Numbered from the stretch's first letter, positions 1 through 9,246 are shown. The stretch is 64,000 nucleotides of DNA from Ordospora colligata OC4 (GCF_000803265.1 NW_014575397.1:1-64000); one strand, 5' to 3'. Notes: generated by a model from the sequence alone, not told the origin. Numbers and translations: made by a program.

Positions 1-76
1 CAAATGACACCCCGTCAATCTGCTTCACATACGACGATCCCCTTCTAATTGCTTCTCTGCCTATTTCTATTTCCAT
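1..76 (-). pseudogene. Partial copy of yif1 5' end (runs off the window)
   Basis: The minus strand from base 76 to base 1 repeats the first 25 codons of yif1, including the CCCC just before its ATG. The rest would lie to the left of the window. From this window it cannot be decided whether a second full yif1 exists or only a fragment. Confidence 0.7.
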
Positions 77-183
77 GGGGTCTGCCAACAACAACATCAT
101 CATCCCAACCTTCTTCTACACACTGTAACATCCTTCATTACCATACTTCATTCGTTCTTAAACATATTCATATTCTACTTGCA

Positions 184-328
184 TCAATTTCTCTTTTTAA
201 ATTTCGATGTATCTCGGCTGGTTTCTTTGACTGCATTCCTTGTCAGATCAAAACTTACTCTCTTTCCATCTTTACTGCCCTTTTTCACATCTTTTTTCCC
301 AAATCTAAAAACATCCTCACAATCATCC
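184..328 (-). pseudogene. nop56 3'-end fragment
   Basis: This stretch repeats the last 48 codons and stop of nop56 (Lys-rich tail ending in a TGA at 184-186). It has no start and no Nop domain and is joined at 329 to unrelated sequence downstream of the small LYR-like gene. It is a dead fragment made by the inverted duplication. Confidence 0.85.
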
Positions 329-334
329 ATCAAT

Positions 335-358
335 CATATTCATATTCTACTTGCATCA
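335..358. repeat. 24-bp junction patch, direct repeat of 163-186
   Basis: Bases 335-358 are identical to 163-186. The 24-mer equals the start of the spacer after the nop56 stop codon (reverse complement of 16378-16401). It therefore occurs twice on the left, on either side of the nop56 fragment, and once on the right. It also encodes the last residues and stop of the small gene at 340-594. It marks the breakpoint of the rearrangement. Confidence 0.9.
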
Positions 359-594
359 TCATAAAACATATTATAAATAACGCTTTGCCTCTTTAGAACA
401 TCTTTCAGTTCTCCTTGCTCCTCCAAATACTTCTTAACTGCGCTGTCTTTTTCTTTGCTTTCTTTCATATATTTAATTCCATTGAAGTCTTCTTCAGCTT
501 TTGTTGTAAAAAAGGCTCGAAACGCAGGCGACTTGAATCCAAGAGCCACCATCTTCAGCTCATTATACACATCAACTACAGACTTAGGAAGCAT
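340..594 (-). CDS. Small protein, possible LYR-motif (Isd11-like) family
   Basis: An 84-residue basic helical protein. The N-terminus has a VYNEL stretch where LYR proteins carry L-Y-R, followed about 15 residues later by an F-x-x-x-F-F-x-T-K-x-E-x-x-F segment like the second helix of that fold. LYR proteins such as Isd11 bind the cysteine desulfurase Nfs1 in mitosomal Fe-S assembly, and Isd11 is known in microsporidia. The match is weak and inferred from pattern only. Its last codons lie in the 24-bp patch shared with the nop56 3' flank, so the C-terminus may have been altered by the rearrangement. Its stop is 52 bp from that of the next gene's 3' end region. Confidence 0.5.
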   Translation of the reverse strand: MLPKSVVDVYNELKMVALGFKSPAFRAFFTTKAEEDFNGIKYMKESKEKDSAVKKYLEEQGELKDVLKRQSVIYNMFYDDASRI

Positions 595-646
595 ACCAAG
601 GGATCAAATCAAAATACATTTCAACATTATTCTAACTCCACAGTAT

Positions 647-1987
647 TTAATTATTACTCATCTCTTTTTCAATCATCCCCTTTGCTTCTGCAAAATAATT
701 GAAAATATTGTCCTTCAGTCTGCAAAGTGTAGATTGAACAGCAATCACATCATTCATGTGTTCATTTTTCTTCTTGACAATCTCATACTCAATATTCTTC
801 GCTAACTTCACATTCTCTTCAATCCTTTTTCTCATCACATCCCTTTCCTCAGAAACCGCACTGTAGTTGCTTTTAAGCCTTTCAAGCTTCTCAGAAATCT
901 CCTCTGAGCATCTCTTGTCATTATCTTGCAGGTTGAAAATCTTCGATTCAATGTGAGATATTTGTCTGTTCACGTGGCTCAATCTTATCTTCAGTGCATT
1001 GATTCCAGAATCAATATTCTTTACCTGAGCTTCTAGCTCGCTTATTTCTCTGTTCGTCCTTTCAATCACTTTATCTGCATCCTTGTTAGCTATCGCCAGT
1101 GTTATTGCTTTCATCACATCACATTTCACCAGTCCTGTAAACTCGATCTTCTCTTTCATCCCTATCTTTTTTGCTTCCAATCCCCTGATTACATCTCCTT
1201 CCTTTACAATCAAGCATCTCATCTCTTCAAGCAGCTCCATAAGCTTTGTTGGATCACTCACAACCTGAGTTTTCAAACACGTTATTTCTTGTGTAATATT
1301 CAATACCATCAACTTAAGAGAGCTCAGCTTATCGCTATGATCATCTCTCTCGGCCTTTGCTCTTTCTGTCTCTTGTACCAATGCTCGTTGATGTTTGTAA
1401 AACTCTTTAAGCTCACTCTCAAGCAATGCTATCTCATTCACAATCCCCCTCTCCTCTTCTTGACTCTTCTTAACCTGCCTTTCACACCTTTCCAGCTCTT
1501 TTTTCGCATCATTGACTTTATCCTCAATCTCATTCTTCAAAAGCAGCTTTTCATCGTTCATTTGACACACTCTTTCATACACATGGCGCTTGTTATCTCT
1601 AAACATAGAAAAATTCACCACCACACTCAGTATCGCAATCAACCTTTTCGAGTCTGGCCCAAGATCCTTCAGTCCAAACCCATCAAATCCTATTTTAGCA
1701 AGAAACCACGCCATCTTCTTCTGCAATAAAACATATGTCAGAGACTCTTCATATGCAACTGTATTCTCCACCTCACTCATCCTTGCAGCAATATCAGCCA
1801 CTCTTATTCCACAATAAACATCTAGAAGTATCTCATATATTTTCTGCGTAGATTGTACAGTTGGCTTAAGAATATCACTTACCTTCATACCTATCTCCAT
1901 TTCATTGAAGTACTGCACTATGTCCTTCACAGGAAGATCAGGTACCATATATACACTTCGTATAGCCTTCTGCATCCTCATGGGCAT
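647..1987 (-). CDS. NUF2: Kinetochore protein Nuf2
   Basis: Nuf2 is a subunit of the Ndc80 complex, which couples kinetochores to spindle microtubules. The first ~130 residues form the calponin-homology-like head: an MVPDLPV segment, then QKIYEILLDVYCGIR, then an NFSMFRD motif, all in the family order. From about residue 140 to the end the protein is a long coiled coil; an LKTQVVSDPTKL segment matches the conserved 'LKxxIVxSPEKL' of Nuf2. Length (446) is normal. The frame is open further upstream to 2023. The start at 1987 (MPMRMQ) was preferred because a CCC lies inside ATG-CCC-ATG; the true start may be the second ATG at 1981. Confidence 0.88.
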   Translation of the reverse strand: MPMRMQKAIRSVYMVPDLPVKDIVQYFNEMEIGMKVSDILKPTVQSTQKIYEILLDVYCGIRVADIAARMSEVENTVAYEESLTYVLLQKKMAWFLAKIGFDGFGLKDLGPDSKRLIAILSVVVNFSMFRDNKRHVYERVCQMNDEKLLLKNEIEDKVNDAKKELERCERQVKKSQEEERGIVNEIALLESELKEFYKHQRALVQETERAKAERDDHSDKLSSLKLMVLNITQEITCLKTQVVSDPTKLMELLEEMRCLIVKEGDVIRGLEAKKIGMKEKIEFTGLVKCDVMKAITLAIANKDADKVIERTNREISELEAQVKNIDSGINALKIRLSHVNRQISHIESKIFNLQDNDKRCSEEISEKLERLKSNYSAVSEERDVMRKRIEENVKLAKNIEYEIVKKKNEHMNDVIAVQSTLCRLKDNIFNYFAEAKGMIEKEMSNN

Positions 1988-2133
1988 AATCTGTACATCT
2001 ATTAACATCAATAAAATATGCACTGAGTATCAAAGTGTAGCTGTCGCATAAATATATTCAATAAAGACATAAACATGCATAAATGATGGCATGAGCTTGA
2101 AAACATTTAAACACGATTCCAGATCACCCCTAA

Positions 2134-3489
2134 ATGCCAGAAGACGCAGTCCAGGAGCTCAAAAGCAAACTTGAAAGTCTTGACATTTCTGGATACCAAA
2201 GAATCGAATTATCACAAATATCAAAAGATATGATTGGCAAAAAGATCATGACATTCGGGTGGGTAGAAAGCGTTAGATCACAAGCAACGATCACTTTCTT
2301 CAATCTTTATGCACAGTACAAAACAATCAAGTGTGTATATCTTGCAAAAGCACATTTGACAACGTGTACATCCGTAGAGATATATGGAACTGTCTCTAAG
2401 AACCTTGGAAAGAACGATGGATACGAATTTGAAATCCAGGTTGATGCACTTTCCATATACAACGATTCAGTTGCACCATCATTCCCACTAAACGAGGAAT
2501 CATGTACAAACTCAATTCTTCACAATGGACATCTTGCACTACGTACAAAGAAGAGACGTTTTTTTCTGCAAGCAAGAAGCTATCTGCTAAAGATTATAAG
2601 AGACTTCTACTTTGAAAGCAAGTACACAGAGATAACACCACCAACAATGGTGCAGACACAAGTAGAAGGAGGAAGCACTCTCTTCAAATTGGATTATTAC
2701 GGTGAAGATGCATTCTTGACACAGTCATCACAGTTGTACCTGGAAACAGCAGTTCCTGTTGCACATCGAGTTTATTGCATTATGCCTTCGTACAGAGCTG
2801 AGAAAAGCAGAACAAGAAGACATTTGAGTGAATATACGCATGTTGAGGCTGAATTAGCAGACATATGCTTTGATGACCTGATTGAATCTATTGAGAAACT
2901 GGTTTCGTACTCTATGCGAAGATTCTATGATGAGATGAAAGATGATATCTTGAGTGTGTTCCCAAATTTCGAGTTCCATAAGGTTCCTACACAGAAGTTC
3001 AAACGTATCAGATATTCTGAAGCAATAGAACTGTTAAATGCTAATGGATACAAGAAGGAAGACGGAAGCGCCTTTGAGAATGGAGACGATATTCCAGATG
3101 CTGCAGAAAGGTATTTGGTTGACCTTGTTGGAGAAGGATGCCCAGTGTTCCTAACACACTTCCTTGTTGAGCACAAATCATTTTATATGAGAACTGAAGA
3201 AAGCAACGCTAAGCTAACCTTAAGCGCAGATCTTTTATTCCCAGGTGTCGGTGAGATTCTCGGAGGATCTATGAGGAAGGATTTATATGAAGATCTTGTG
3301 AAAGGATTCAACAGGGAAGGTATTTCAGTTGACCCATATTATTGGTACCTTGATATGGCAAGATTCGGTCCTTGCATGCATGGAGGATATGGGCTTGGAT
3401 TTGAAAGATTCATGATGGGTATTATGAAGTATGAAAACGTTGATGAGTCAACTCTATATCCAAGAAAAACCTCAAGATGTCAACCATGA
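2134..3489 (+). CDS. Asparaginyl-tRNA synthetase, cytoplasmic
   Basis: A class IIb aminoacyl-tRNA synthetase that charges tRNA-Asn. Residues ~30-115 form the OB-fold anticodon-binding domain (GWVESVRSQ). The catalytic core has motif 2 (YRAEKSRTRRHLSEYTHVE) and motif 3 (GYGLGFERFMMG). The C-terminus ends in YPRKTSRCQP, like the PRxxxRCxP ending of eukaryotic cytosolic AsnRS, whereas AspRS ends differently. The length of 451 residues is compact because the long N-terminal extension is missing. The start is supported by CCCC six bases upstream. It is divergent from nuf2, with about 145 bp between them. Confidence 0.92.
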   Translation: MPEDAVQELKSKLESLDISGYQRIELSQISKDMIGKKIMTFGWVESVRSQATITFFNLYAQYKTIKCVYLAKAHLTTCTSVEIYGTVSKNLGKNDGYEFEIQVDALSIYNDSVAPSFPLNEESCTNSILHNGHLALRTKKRRFFLQARSYLLKIIRDFYFESKYTEITPPTMVQTQVEGGSTLFKLDYYGEDAFLTQSSQLYLETAVPVAHRVYCIMPSYRAEKSRTRRHLSEYTHVEAELADICFDDLIESIEKLVSYSMRRFYDEMKDDILSVFPNFEFHKVPTQKFKRIRYSEAIELLNANGYKKEDGSAFENGDDIPDAAERYLVDLVGEGCPVFLTHFLVEHKSFYMRTEESNAKLTLSADLLFPGVGEILGGSMRKDLYEDLVKGFNREGISVDPYYWYLDMARFGPCMHGGYGLGFERFMMGIMKYENVDESTLYPRKTSRCQP

Positions 3490-3620
3490 TTCAAATTGGT
3501 ACAAATAAAAAAGTAAAATATCTTGATATTGTTATGTTACTTTATTCCTTATATAGTGATTTGATACTTCGTTGCATTCATATCTCATGTGTTTAGTTGA
3601 TATATTATGATACTAATCAA

Positions 3621-6239
3621 TCATAACTCAAGGCTTGGTTTCCTTAATAGTGATAAAGAATGATTCAGGTCAAATTTCTCATTTGATGCCGAATCAGTGA
3701 AGAAGCGGCTGGATGATATTACAACATTGGTGCTATACTTTCTGAGTTTCTCTGTAGTGCTTTCAACATATCCCGTTGAAATGGCTTCGTTTGCAATACA
3801 ATGTTTGAGATATTCACTCGAACACATTGGTAATTTAAACCAGTCTCTTGCATATAAAACAGCCATTTCGTACTCTTCTTCATTCTCAGAGTCTAGTAGA
3901 ATCAGCGTGCGAGATATGATGTCTTCATAAGGCAAACATTCAGGGAACTTCATTCTGTACTTCGTTATTTTTGGTATTTTGCATTCTATTCCCTCTGTAA
4001 TGACTCTTGATTGTAATCCAAGTAGTCCACCCTTACTATGGAACCTTTTGATTGAGTCAATCTCATCTGCATTCAAAACCTTGATTCTTGCATAAATGTG
4101 GAAAATGGCAACAAGTAGCACGTTCTTTGCATCCTGTTGGCAAATGTATCCATATAATAGCATTCTGAGTCCTGAATGTGTTAGGAAACAATCATCAACA
4201 TGTCCAGACTTTCCAAACACCTTCTTCACCAGACTTGCAAATGCTTCCATTCCCATACTTCTTATGCGCCATGTTTCAGAGCAAATGCAATTCAAAGCAA
4301 GCTTAAAAAGCTCATTTACGCCATACACTGATTGAAGGATGTTGTATGAGCTTCCAATTGCTCTGCTAATCACATTCAAACAGTGCACCTTTATATTCTC
4401 ATCTCTTGACTCCATCTGTTCAAATACCGTTCTAAAGACACACTCAGCAACCTCAGGATAGTGCTTTGCAATGGATTCGATCACCAATGCTATCCCTCCG
4501 CTCTTCCTAAAAACAACCTTGCATTCTCTGATCCTGTCAACCACTGCTTCAACAATCTCCAGAATTTCGCATCTTTCAAGTTGGATTGCTTCAAAGATGG
4601 CATTCAGATGATCTGCTGCAAGTAAAAGTATACCCAAATGATTGATGTTCAGTAAAGTGCCTATTATTCTCTGCATGGAATGCTTCTTGTCACTTCTCAA
4701 TGCCACAGAACAGTAGTAGTGACAACATTCCTTCATATTTCTCCAATATGCCACCAGATCTTCAGATTCATTTTCATCAACAGCATTGCTAAGCTTCTCA
4801 AAACAGCGCTCATAAACCAAGTCAATATTTTTCATGATATCATGCTTTGTTGAATACGAAAGCAGATTGATCAGTCCATGTATGGGATATTCTAGCATAG
4901 GCTTGCTGTTACTTATAAAATCGATCATATATCCATCAAATACCGCCCTCATCTCATCCATTATTCTATCACAGGCATTCGTATCTTCCATACACTTGAT
5001 ATAATCCACGCAGCCATACAGATCGTGGTATTGATAGCTCTTTATCGCTCTTATCATTTCTTGGCTATTAATCAGCATGCATTTGTAGTGCTTCCTAGCA
5101 ATCATTCTTATTTCATAATCTTGATCAAAAAGTAAGTTGCTATGATTCTGTAATCTCACATATTTTTTCTTTACTAATATATCAGTGAGGTGCATCCCAA
5201 AAAGTCGTCTTGATGAATTGCAAGATACAATCATTGGCATTATTACATCAGAATACAACAATTGCATGTCTTCTGTCTCTCTGCATTCGCGCATCACAAA
5301 CATTTCAAAATATCTTGATGCCTGCTTTATTGCATTTCTATTCTCAATGAATTGATTGGCTTCCAAAAATGTTCTCATTGACTTAACAGTGCAAATATGC
5401 CTGAGTGACTCAATTCTAACCTCCAAGTTCTTATACACAAAGAATCTTTCCACATTATTTACTTGCATAGGTAGAAATAATACAACAGGTGATAAGCATG
5501 ATATCTTCGCCAGAATCTTGCTGGCTCTTGCTTCATCTACTCCTGCAAATAATTCCCTCAAATGCCTATATCCAGTCTCACTAAACTCTTCTGGAAAACA
5601 TGAAAAAAATGTTGTGTCCATCTCTCGTAGTATCTTCTTTGCTTTCTTAAACGACTCATCATCTATGCACGAAAACAGTCTTTTCACCATTGCCCACGAC
5701 TCATCACTGTTTGTGCTAAGACTTGCTGGATCAATAATGCACATATCTAATGTCTTTTCTTTACCAAACTCCTCAATAATATATTCCAGTCTACTTTTGG
5801 AGCATTCTGTAAGTATCTTTATTATTATGGATTTCAGGTAGTTTAGTGAAAAATAGCATCTGCATCGACAAATAATGTCTCTGTTGCAAATCCCATGCTT
5901 GGTAACCAGCCTGTGTATAATTGAAAACATCCCAAGCAGGTTGTCTCTATCAGAACCCACATCAATTGACAATACATAACGTATAGCTTCTTCTGCATCG
6001 GATTTAAGGCACATTTGAACAAGACATAGCTTTAGCTTTAAAAATACATTATGCTCTTCATAAAGCCACACATGCCCAGACTTAACTATACTTCCATCGC
6101 TTGATACAAAAGAGATCGCCTGACCGTAATCAACGCACAGCAACGATATACAATCAATGCTTGCAAGTCCCAGTCGATTAAGATCTAACGCCACATCAAA
6201 CACATCTTTTGAGCATCGGTCGATAACCATCAGGGACAT
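3621..6239 (-). CDS. TRM732: THADA/Trm732 family protein (DUF2428)
   Basis: A large alpha-helical repeat protein of about 870 residues. Around residues 565-700 it has the DUF2428 signature: RKSGGIALVIESI, then VHCLNVISRA, then a SETWRIRSMGMEAFASL block followed by KKVFG. In yeast, Trm732 partners the methyltransferase Trm7 to make Cm32 in the anticodon loop of some tRNAs. THADA is the animal orthologue. No methyltransferase motif is present here, as expected. The frame opens further at 6260 with TTG. The first ATG is at 6239, and another at 6230 has CCC directly before it and may be the real start. The family call rests on the DUF2428 block; the rest of the protein is divergent. Confidence 0.75.
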   Translation of the reverse strand: MSLMVIDRCSKDVFDVALDLNRLGLASIDCISLLCVDYGQAISFVSSDGSIVKSGHVWLYEEHNVFLKLKLCLVQMCLKSDAEEAIRYVLSIDVGSDRDNLLGMFSIIHRLVTKHGICNRDIICRCRCYFSLNYLKSIIIKILTECSKSRLEYIIEEFGKEKTLDMCIIDPASLSTNSDESWAMVKRLFSCIDDESFKKAKKILREMDTTFFSCFPEEFSETGYRHLRELFAGVDEARASKILAKISCLSPVVLFLPMQVNNVERFFVYKNLEVRIESLRHICTVKSMRTFLEANQFIENRNAIKQASRYFEMFVMRECRETEDMQLLYSDVIMPMIVSCNSSRRLFGMHLTDILVKKKYVRLQNHSNLLFDQDYEIRMIARKHYKCMLINSQEMIRAIKSYQYHDLYGCVDYIKCMEDTNACDRIMDEMRAVFDGYMIDFISNSKPMLEYPIHGLINLLSYSTKHDIMKNIDLVYERCFEKLSNAVDENESEDLVAYWRNMKECCHYYCSVALRSDKKHSMQRIIGTLLNINHLGILLLAADHLNAIFEAIQLERCEILEIVEAVVDRIRECKVVFRKSGGIALVIESIAKHYPEVAECVFRTVFEQMESRDENIKVHCLNVISRAIGSSYNILQSVYGVNELFKLALNCICSETWRIRSMGMEAFASLVKKVFGKSGHVDDCFLTHSGLRMLLYGYICQQDAKNVLLVAIFHIYARIKVLNADEIDSIKRFHSKGGLLGLQSRVITEGIECKIPKITKYRMKFPECLPYEDIISRTLILLDSENEEEYEMAVLYARDWFKLPMCSSEYLKHCIANEAISTGYVESTTEKLRKYSTNVVISSSRFFTDSASNEKFDLNHSLSLLRKPSLEL

Positions 6240-6308
6240 AAATGGAATGCTCAAATACAAGCAAGAATGTTGTAAAGAACCTCACAAATAGCAAACACCA
6301 TACCCCAC

Positions 6309-6458
6309 ATGGACCATTGTATTTATTTGGAAGTCATTGAAGAGAACACAGTTGACCTTCAGTTTGTAAAAGAAAAGCTAAAGAGATTTGCATCTGAAAA
6401 TAATTTCTTGGATGAAGTTCAACAGCTTCAAATTGAAGAGCTATTAAGTCACATATAG
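6309..6458 (+). CDS. Candidate micro-protein, 49 residues
   Basis: A 49-codon ORF (starts MDHCIYLEV, ends EELLSHI) lies in the 440-bp gap between the divergent trm732 and WD40 genes. It is preceded by CCCC three bases before the ATG, the same signal that marks starts of the large genes here. The product is acidic and predicted helical with no membrane segment or cysteine motif. I do not recognise the family. The C-run and the amphipathic pattern make it more likely than a chance ORF. The remaining sequence to 6680 shows nothing else apart from an AAAGTAATAAAC motif before the next gene. Confidence 0.5.
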   Translation: MDHCIYLEVIEENTVDLQFVKEKLKRFASENNFLDEVQQLQIEELLSHI

Positions 6459-6665
6459 CTATGACTACAAGCAGCGAGAAGTATTAAATATTAAAATGAA
6501 GCTGTAATGTATATTTATGCATTGAGAAAAGTATGTGTACTGATGTATGCATCTTGTAATCAGATTGAGTTGCTGAATTTATCTATGAATTTCATAAACG
6601 CCTGTATTCTACAGAGGCTCATTGGAAAGCCGTGCTTGTTTGAGATTTGAAGTAAGTTAAGAAGA

Positions 6666-6677
6666 AAAGTAATAAAC
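6666..6677 (+). promoter_or_regulatory. AAAGTAATAAAC upstream motif (copy 1)
   Basis: This 12-mer sits just before the ATG of the WD40 gene at 6681. The same 12-mer occurs at 19219-19230 upstream of the Tah18-like gene and at 39062-39073 about 50 bp before tRNA-His. A role as a promoter or transcript-start element is inferred only from position. Confidence 0.3.
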
Positions 6678-6680
6678 AAT

Positions 6681-7637
6681 ATGTCTCAGGATATTTTGGA
6701 GATTTCGAGTTTTGCAGGCTGTGATCAGAAGGCATATGGATTTGGCGTTGTTTCACAGCATTGGCAACTCAAGGATATGCTGAAAATCAATGGGATGTCC
6801 TTAGTTTTCGCGAAAGAGTCCAACGTTATGTCTTATGAAGTTTGTACAGGAATAACCAATACACTGGCAAACATGGATTTCTCGCCCACTTCTATTTGCA
6901 TGAAGAATGATATATTAGCAGTTGGTGGAGCAAAAGGACAGCTGAGCATAAAGAACCTTGCCACTGATGAATTAATTTCGCGAGCAATAAGCACATCAAT
7001 AAATAACAACATATGCATTCATGGCGACAAGGTTTTTGTTTGCAACAATGACAGAATACTGAGGATCCTGACGATTGACCTCAAGAGCGAGCAAAGGATA
7101 GTTCATGTTGCACAAGTAAACAGTTGTGCAGTTAGTCCTGACAACAAATTTCTAGCTGTTGTTGGTGATTCGAACGATGTGTTTATGTATTCGTTAGAAA
7201 GCGAGGGATGCAGATTAATAATGAAGCTGAAGACTGTAAACGACGGGGGATTCAGTGTTGCATGGAATAGTTCGTCATCTGCATTTGCTGTTGGAACACA
7301 AGATGGATATGTGTGTGTATGGGATATACGGGGCAGTGGTGTTCTTCATAGATTTGAAAGCAAGCAAAGAGATGATCATAGAGGTGCAGTAAGGAATGTG
7401 AAATTTTCAATGAAAGGCTCGCTTGACCTTCTTTTTTTTACTGAGCAGTTTTCATATGTTACAATATGTGATACAAGAGATATGCGGCGGATCCAACGGA
7501 TCAAGATATTTCCAGACAAGCAAGTAACAGGAGCAACGTTTTCTGAGAATAGTGAGAAGATATTTGTAAGTACGGACGATCAAGTGAAGTACTTGAGCAT
7601 TAATACAAAGCTGAGGCGGATGTTTGCAGATGTATGA
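6681..7637 (+). CDS. WD40 repeat protein, resembles fungal DUF2415 family
   Basis: A 318-residue beta-propeller protein with WD-like blades; the clearest is SAFAVGTQDGYVCVWDIR around residues 205-222. It is followed by a HRGAVRNVKFS block and then LDLLFFTEQFSYVTICDTR. This order (a blade, an 'RGAVR' step, then 'DLL.F.E....V...D.R') is typical of the fungal WD40 proteins with a DUF2415 domain, whose function is poorly known. No enzymatic motif is present. The family assignment is a pattern match and not certain; the WD40 fold is secure. Confidence 0.65.
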   Translation: MSQDILEISSFAGCDQKAYGFGVVSQHWQLKDMLKINGMSLVFAKESNVMSYEVCTGITNTLANMDFSPTSICMKNDILAVGGAKGQLSIKNLATDELISRAISTSINNNICIHGDKVFVCNNDRILRILTIDLKSEQRIVHVAQVNSCAVSPDNKFLAVVGDSNDVFMYSLESEGCRLIMKLKTVNDGGFSVAWNSSSSAFAVGTQDGYVCVWDIRGSGVLHRFESKQRDDHRGAVRNVKFSMKGSLDLLFFTEQFSYVTICDTRDMRRIQRIKIFPDKQVTGATFSENSEKIFVSTDDQVKYLSINTKLRRMFADV

Positions 7638-7785
7638 ATGGTGATGTGTGTGCTTGGAGATTCATGAATATATTTGCTAGAAGTGTTGATGTATGAATGG
7701 ATTTACTGATAATGTTGATACATAAATGCTGATGATTCATGATATATTCACTAATAATGTTGGTGCATGAACGACTAGCATAAAA
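7626..7785 (+). repeat. Degenerate tandem repeats after the WD40 gene
   Basis: The gap after the WD40 gene holds three or four diverged units of about 30-50 bp. Each contains a variant of GTTGATGTATGAATGG (copies near 7627, 7685, 7715 and 7760). The first overlaps the gene's last codons and stop (GATGTATGAATGG), so the array seems to have grown from the gene's 3' end. Nothing else is seen between 7638 and 7815. Confidence 0.6.
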
Positions 7786-7827
7786 TAACTATACAATGTG
7801 TTTTGCTGTTAAGCTATGATTTTTTTG

Positions 7828-7830
7828 CCC
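7828..7830 (+). promoter_or_regulatory. CCC start signal of nog2
   Basis: Two in-frame ATGs lie at 7816 and 7834. Only the second has a C-run directly upstream (GCCCAGCATG), and the protein family alignment also begins there. The signal decides the start at 7834. Confidence 0.5.
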
Positions 7831-7833
7831 AGC

Positions 7834-9075
7834 ATGAAGGAGAATTATTACAACAAGAAGAACCAGAAATATCTTGAGATGTTAAGATCAGGAAAGCCAA
7901 AAAAGAACTCAAGAGGTCAGATAGTAAAAGACGCACCGTTTCAGAAATCAAAGGCAGAAGCGGGAAGAATAGAGCCAAGCAGGAAATGGTTTACTGGAAC
8001 AAAAATAGTCTCTTCTACAGAGCTTGATGCATACAGATCTGAGTTGAAGGTGCAAACACCGTACAATGTGCTTCTTAGTGCAGGAAAGGTACCATACTCG
8101 CTTCTTGAGGAGGGCTGCAAGAACAGAAAGCGAGTTAACGATTTTGAGTGTGTATTCGGAAAGAAGTCCATAAGGAAGAAGCCGACACTTGGTTACAGTA
8201 GCTTGAAGGAACTTTCTCAGCAATTGACTGAGGAGAAGAAGGAGAGTATTGAGTTGAAGAAAGAGTTTGTGAAGGGACAGAGTCATAGGATATGGCTTGA
8301 ATTATATAAAGTTCTTGACAGCAGCGATGTGATTATTCATGTTCTTGATGCAAGAGATCCTTTGGGAACACTTTGCGACAAGATATCTACATATATTAAA
8401 GAAGAAGCGCCTCACAAGCACTTGATGTATGTTTTAAACAAGGTTGATCTTGTGCCTACTGGAGTGACTGCTAAGTGGTTGAAATACTTCTCTAAATCAC
8501 ATCCCACTATAGCATACCATTCGAGCTCAATAACAAATAACTATGGAAAGGCAAATCTGGTTAATCTTCTGAGGCAGCTAAGCAAATTATACAAGAAAAA
8601 ACACATGAGCGTTGGATTTGTTGGGTATCCAAACATCGGCAAGAGCAGCATAATCAACACATTAAGAAACAAGGCAGTATGTAAGGTTGCGCCTGTTCCT
8701 GGAGAGACAAAAGTATGGCAGTATATAACGCTTACAAGAGGAATATACTTAATAGATTGCCCAGGGATAGTTCCAATTGCAGATTATACTCAAGCCATAC
8801 TCCGAGGAGCGATTAGAATTGAGAACATCGAAGAACCTGAAATGTACATTGATGAAGTGATTTCCAAGGCAAAGGAGTCGATGTCAAAAACATATGGGAT
8901 TGTGTTCAATAACTCTACAGATTTACTTGAGAAGCTGGCAATAAGATTTGGAAAGCTACAGAAAGGAGGAGAACCCAACATTGATGCAGTCTCTAAGATG
9001 GTTCTTCATGACTGGGTTAGAGGAAAGATTCCATACTACACAATACCTGCTGATGCTATTGATGAGGAAAAGTAA
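7834..9075 (+). CDS. NOG2: Nucleolar GTPase Nog2 (Gnl2), 60S assembly
   Basis: Nog2 is a circularly permuted GTPase that acts on pre-60S ribosomes in the nucleolus and nucleus and blocks premature export. The order of G motifs is permuted as expected: DARDP (172-176), NKVD (202-205), then the P-loop GYPNIGKSS (264-272) and DCPG (308-311). The N-terminal NGP1NT region shows RIEPSRKWFTGTKIVS and PYNVLLSAGKVPYSLL, both diagnostic of Nog2 over the related Nug1 and Lsg1. At 413 residues it is trimmed at both ends compared with yeast (about 490). The start was chosen by the CCC signal. Confidence 0.93.
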   Translation: MKENYYNKKNQKYLEMLRSGKPKKNSRGQIVKDAPFQKSKAEAGRIEPSRKWFTGTKIVSSTELDAYRSELKVQTPYNVLLSAGKVPYSLLEEGCKNRKRVNDFECVFGKKSIRKKPTLGYSSLKELSQQLTEEKKESIELKKEFVKGQSHRIWLELYKVLDSSDVIIHVLDARDPLGTLCDKISTYIKEEAPHKHLMYVLNKVDLVPTGVTAKWLKYFSKSHPTIAYHSSSITNNYGKANLVNLLRQLSKLYKKKHMSVGFVGYPNIGKSSIINTLRNKAVCKVAPVPGETKVWQYITLTRGIYLIDCPGIVPIADYTQAILRGAIRIENIEEPEMYIDEVISKAKESMSKTYGIVFNNSTDLLEKLAIRFGKLQKGGEPNIDAVSKMVLHDWVRGKIPYYTIPADAIDEEK

Positions 9076-9246
9076 TGGGATTCAAAGAAGCCACAAACTG
9101 GTAGGAATAATATATCAAGTTGGTGACAATTCAAAATCAATCAAGCCTTCATTTGAATCAAAATATGTTTATTGCATAATAAAACAGCTTATATTCAAAT
9201 ACTACTAAGCACTATTATATTTATTACAAACTCTACATGCAAGCTT

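Larger units (their letters stand above)
1..328 (-). repeat. Inverted copy of the nop56-yif1 junction (left copy)
   Basis: Bases 1-328 appear to be the exact reverse complement of 16236-16563 (base i pairs with base 16564 minus i) by eye. The copy carries the last 48 codons of nop56, the whole nop56-yif1 spacer and the first 25 codons of yif1, all on the minus strand. Identity stops at 328/329. It runs off the left edge, so its full length is unknown and a longer yif1 copy may lie outside. Perfect identity in spacer as well as coding sequence points to a recent event or to gene conversion. Confidence 0.95.

Noticed and set aside
2925..3176. Minus-strand ORF of 83 codons inside the AsnRS gene
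   Set aside because: Antisense shadow of a well-conserved synthetase core.
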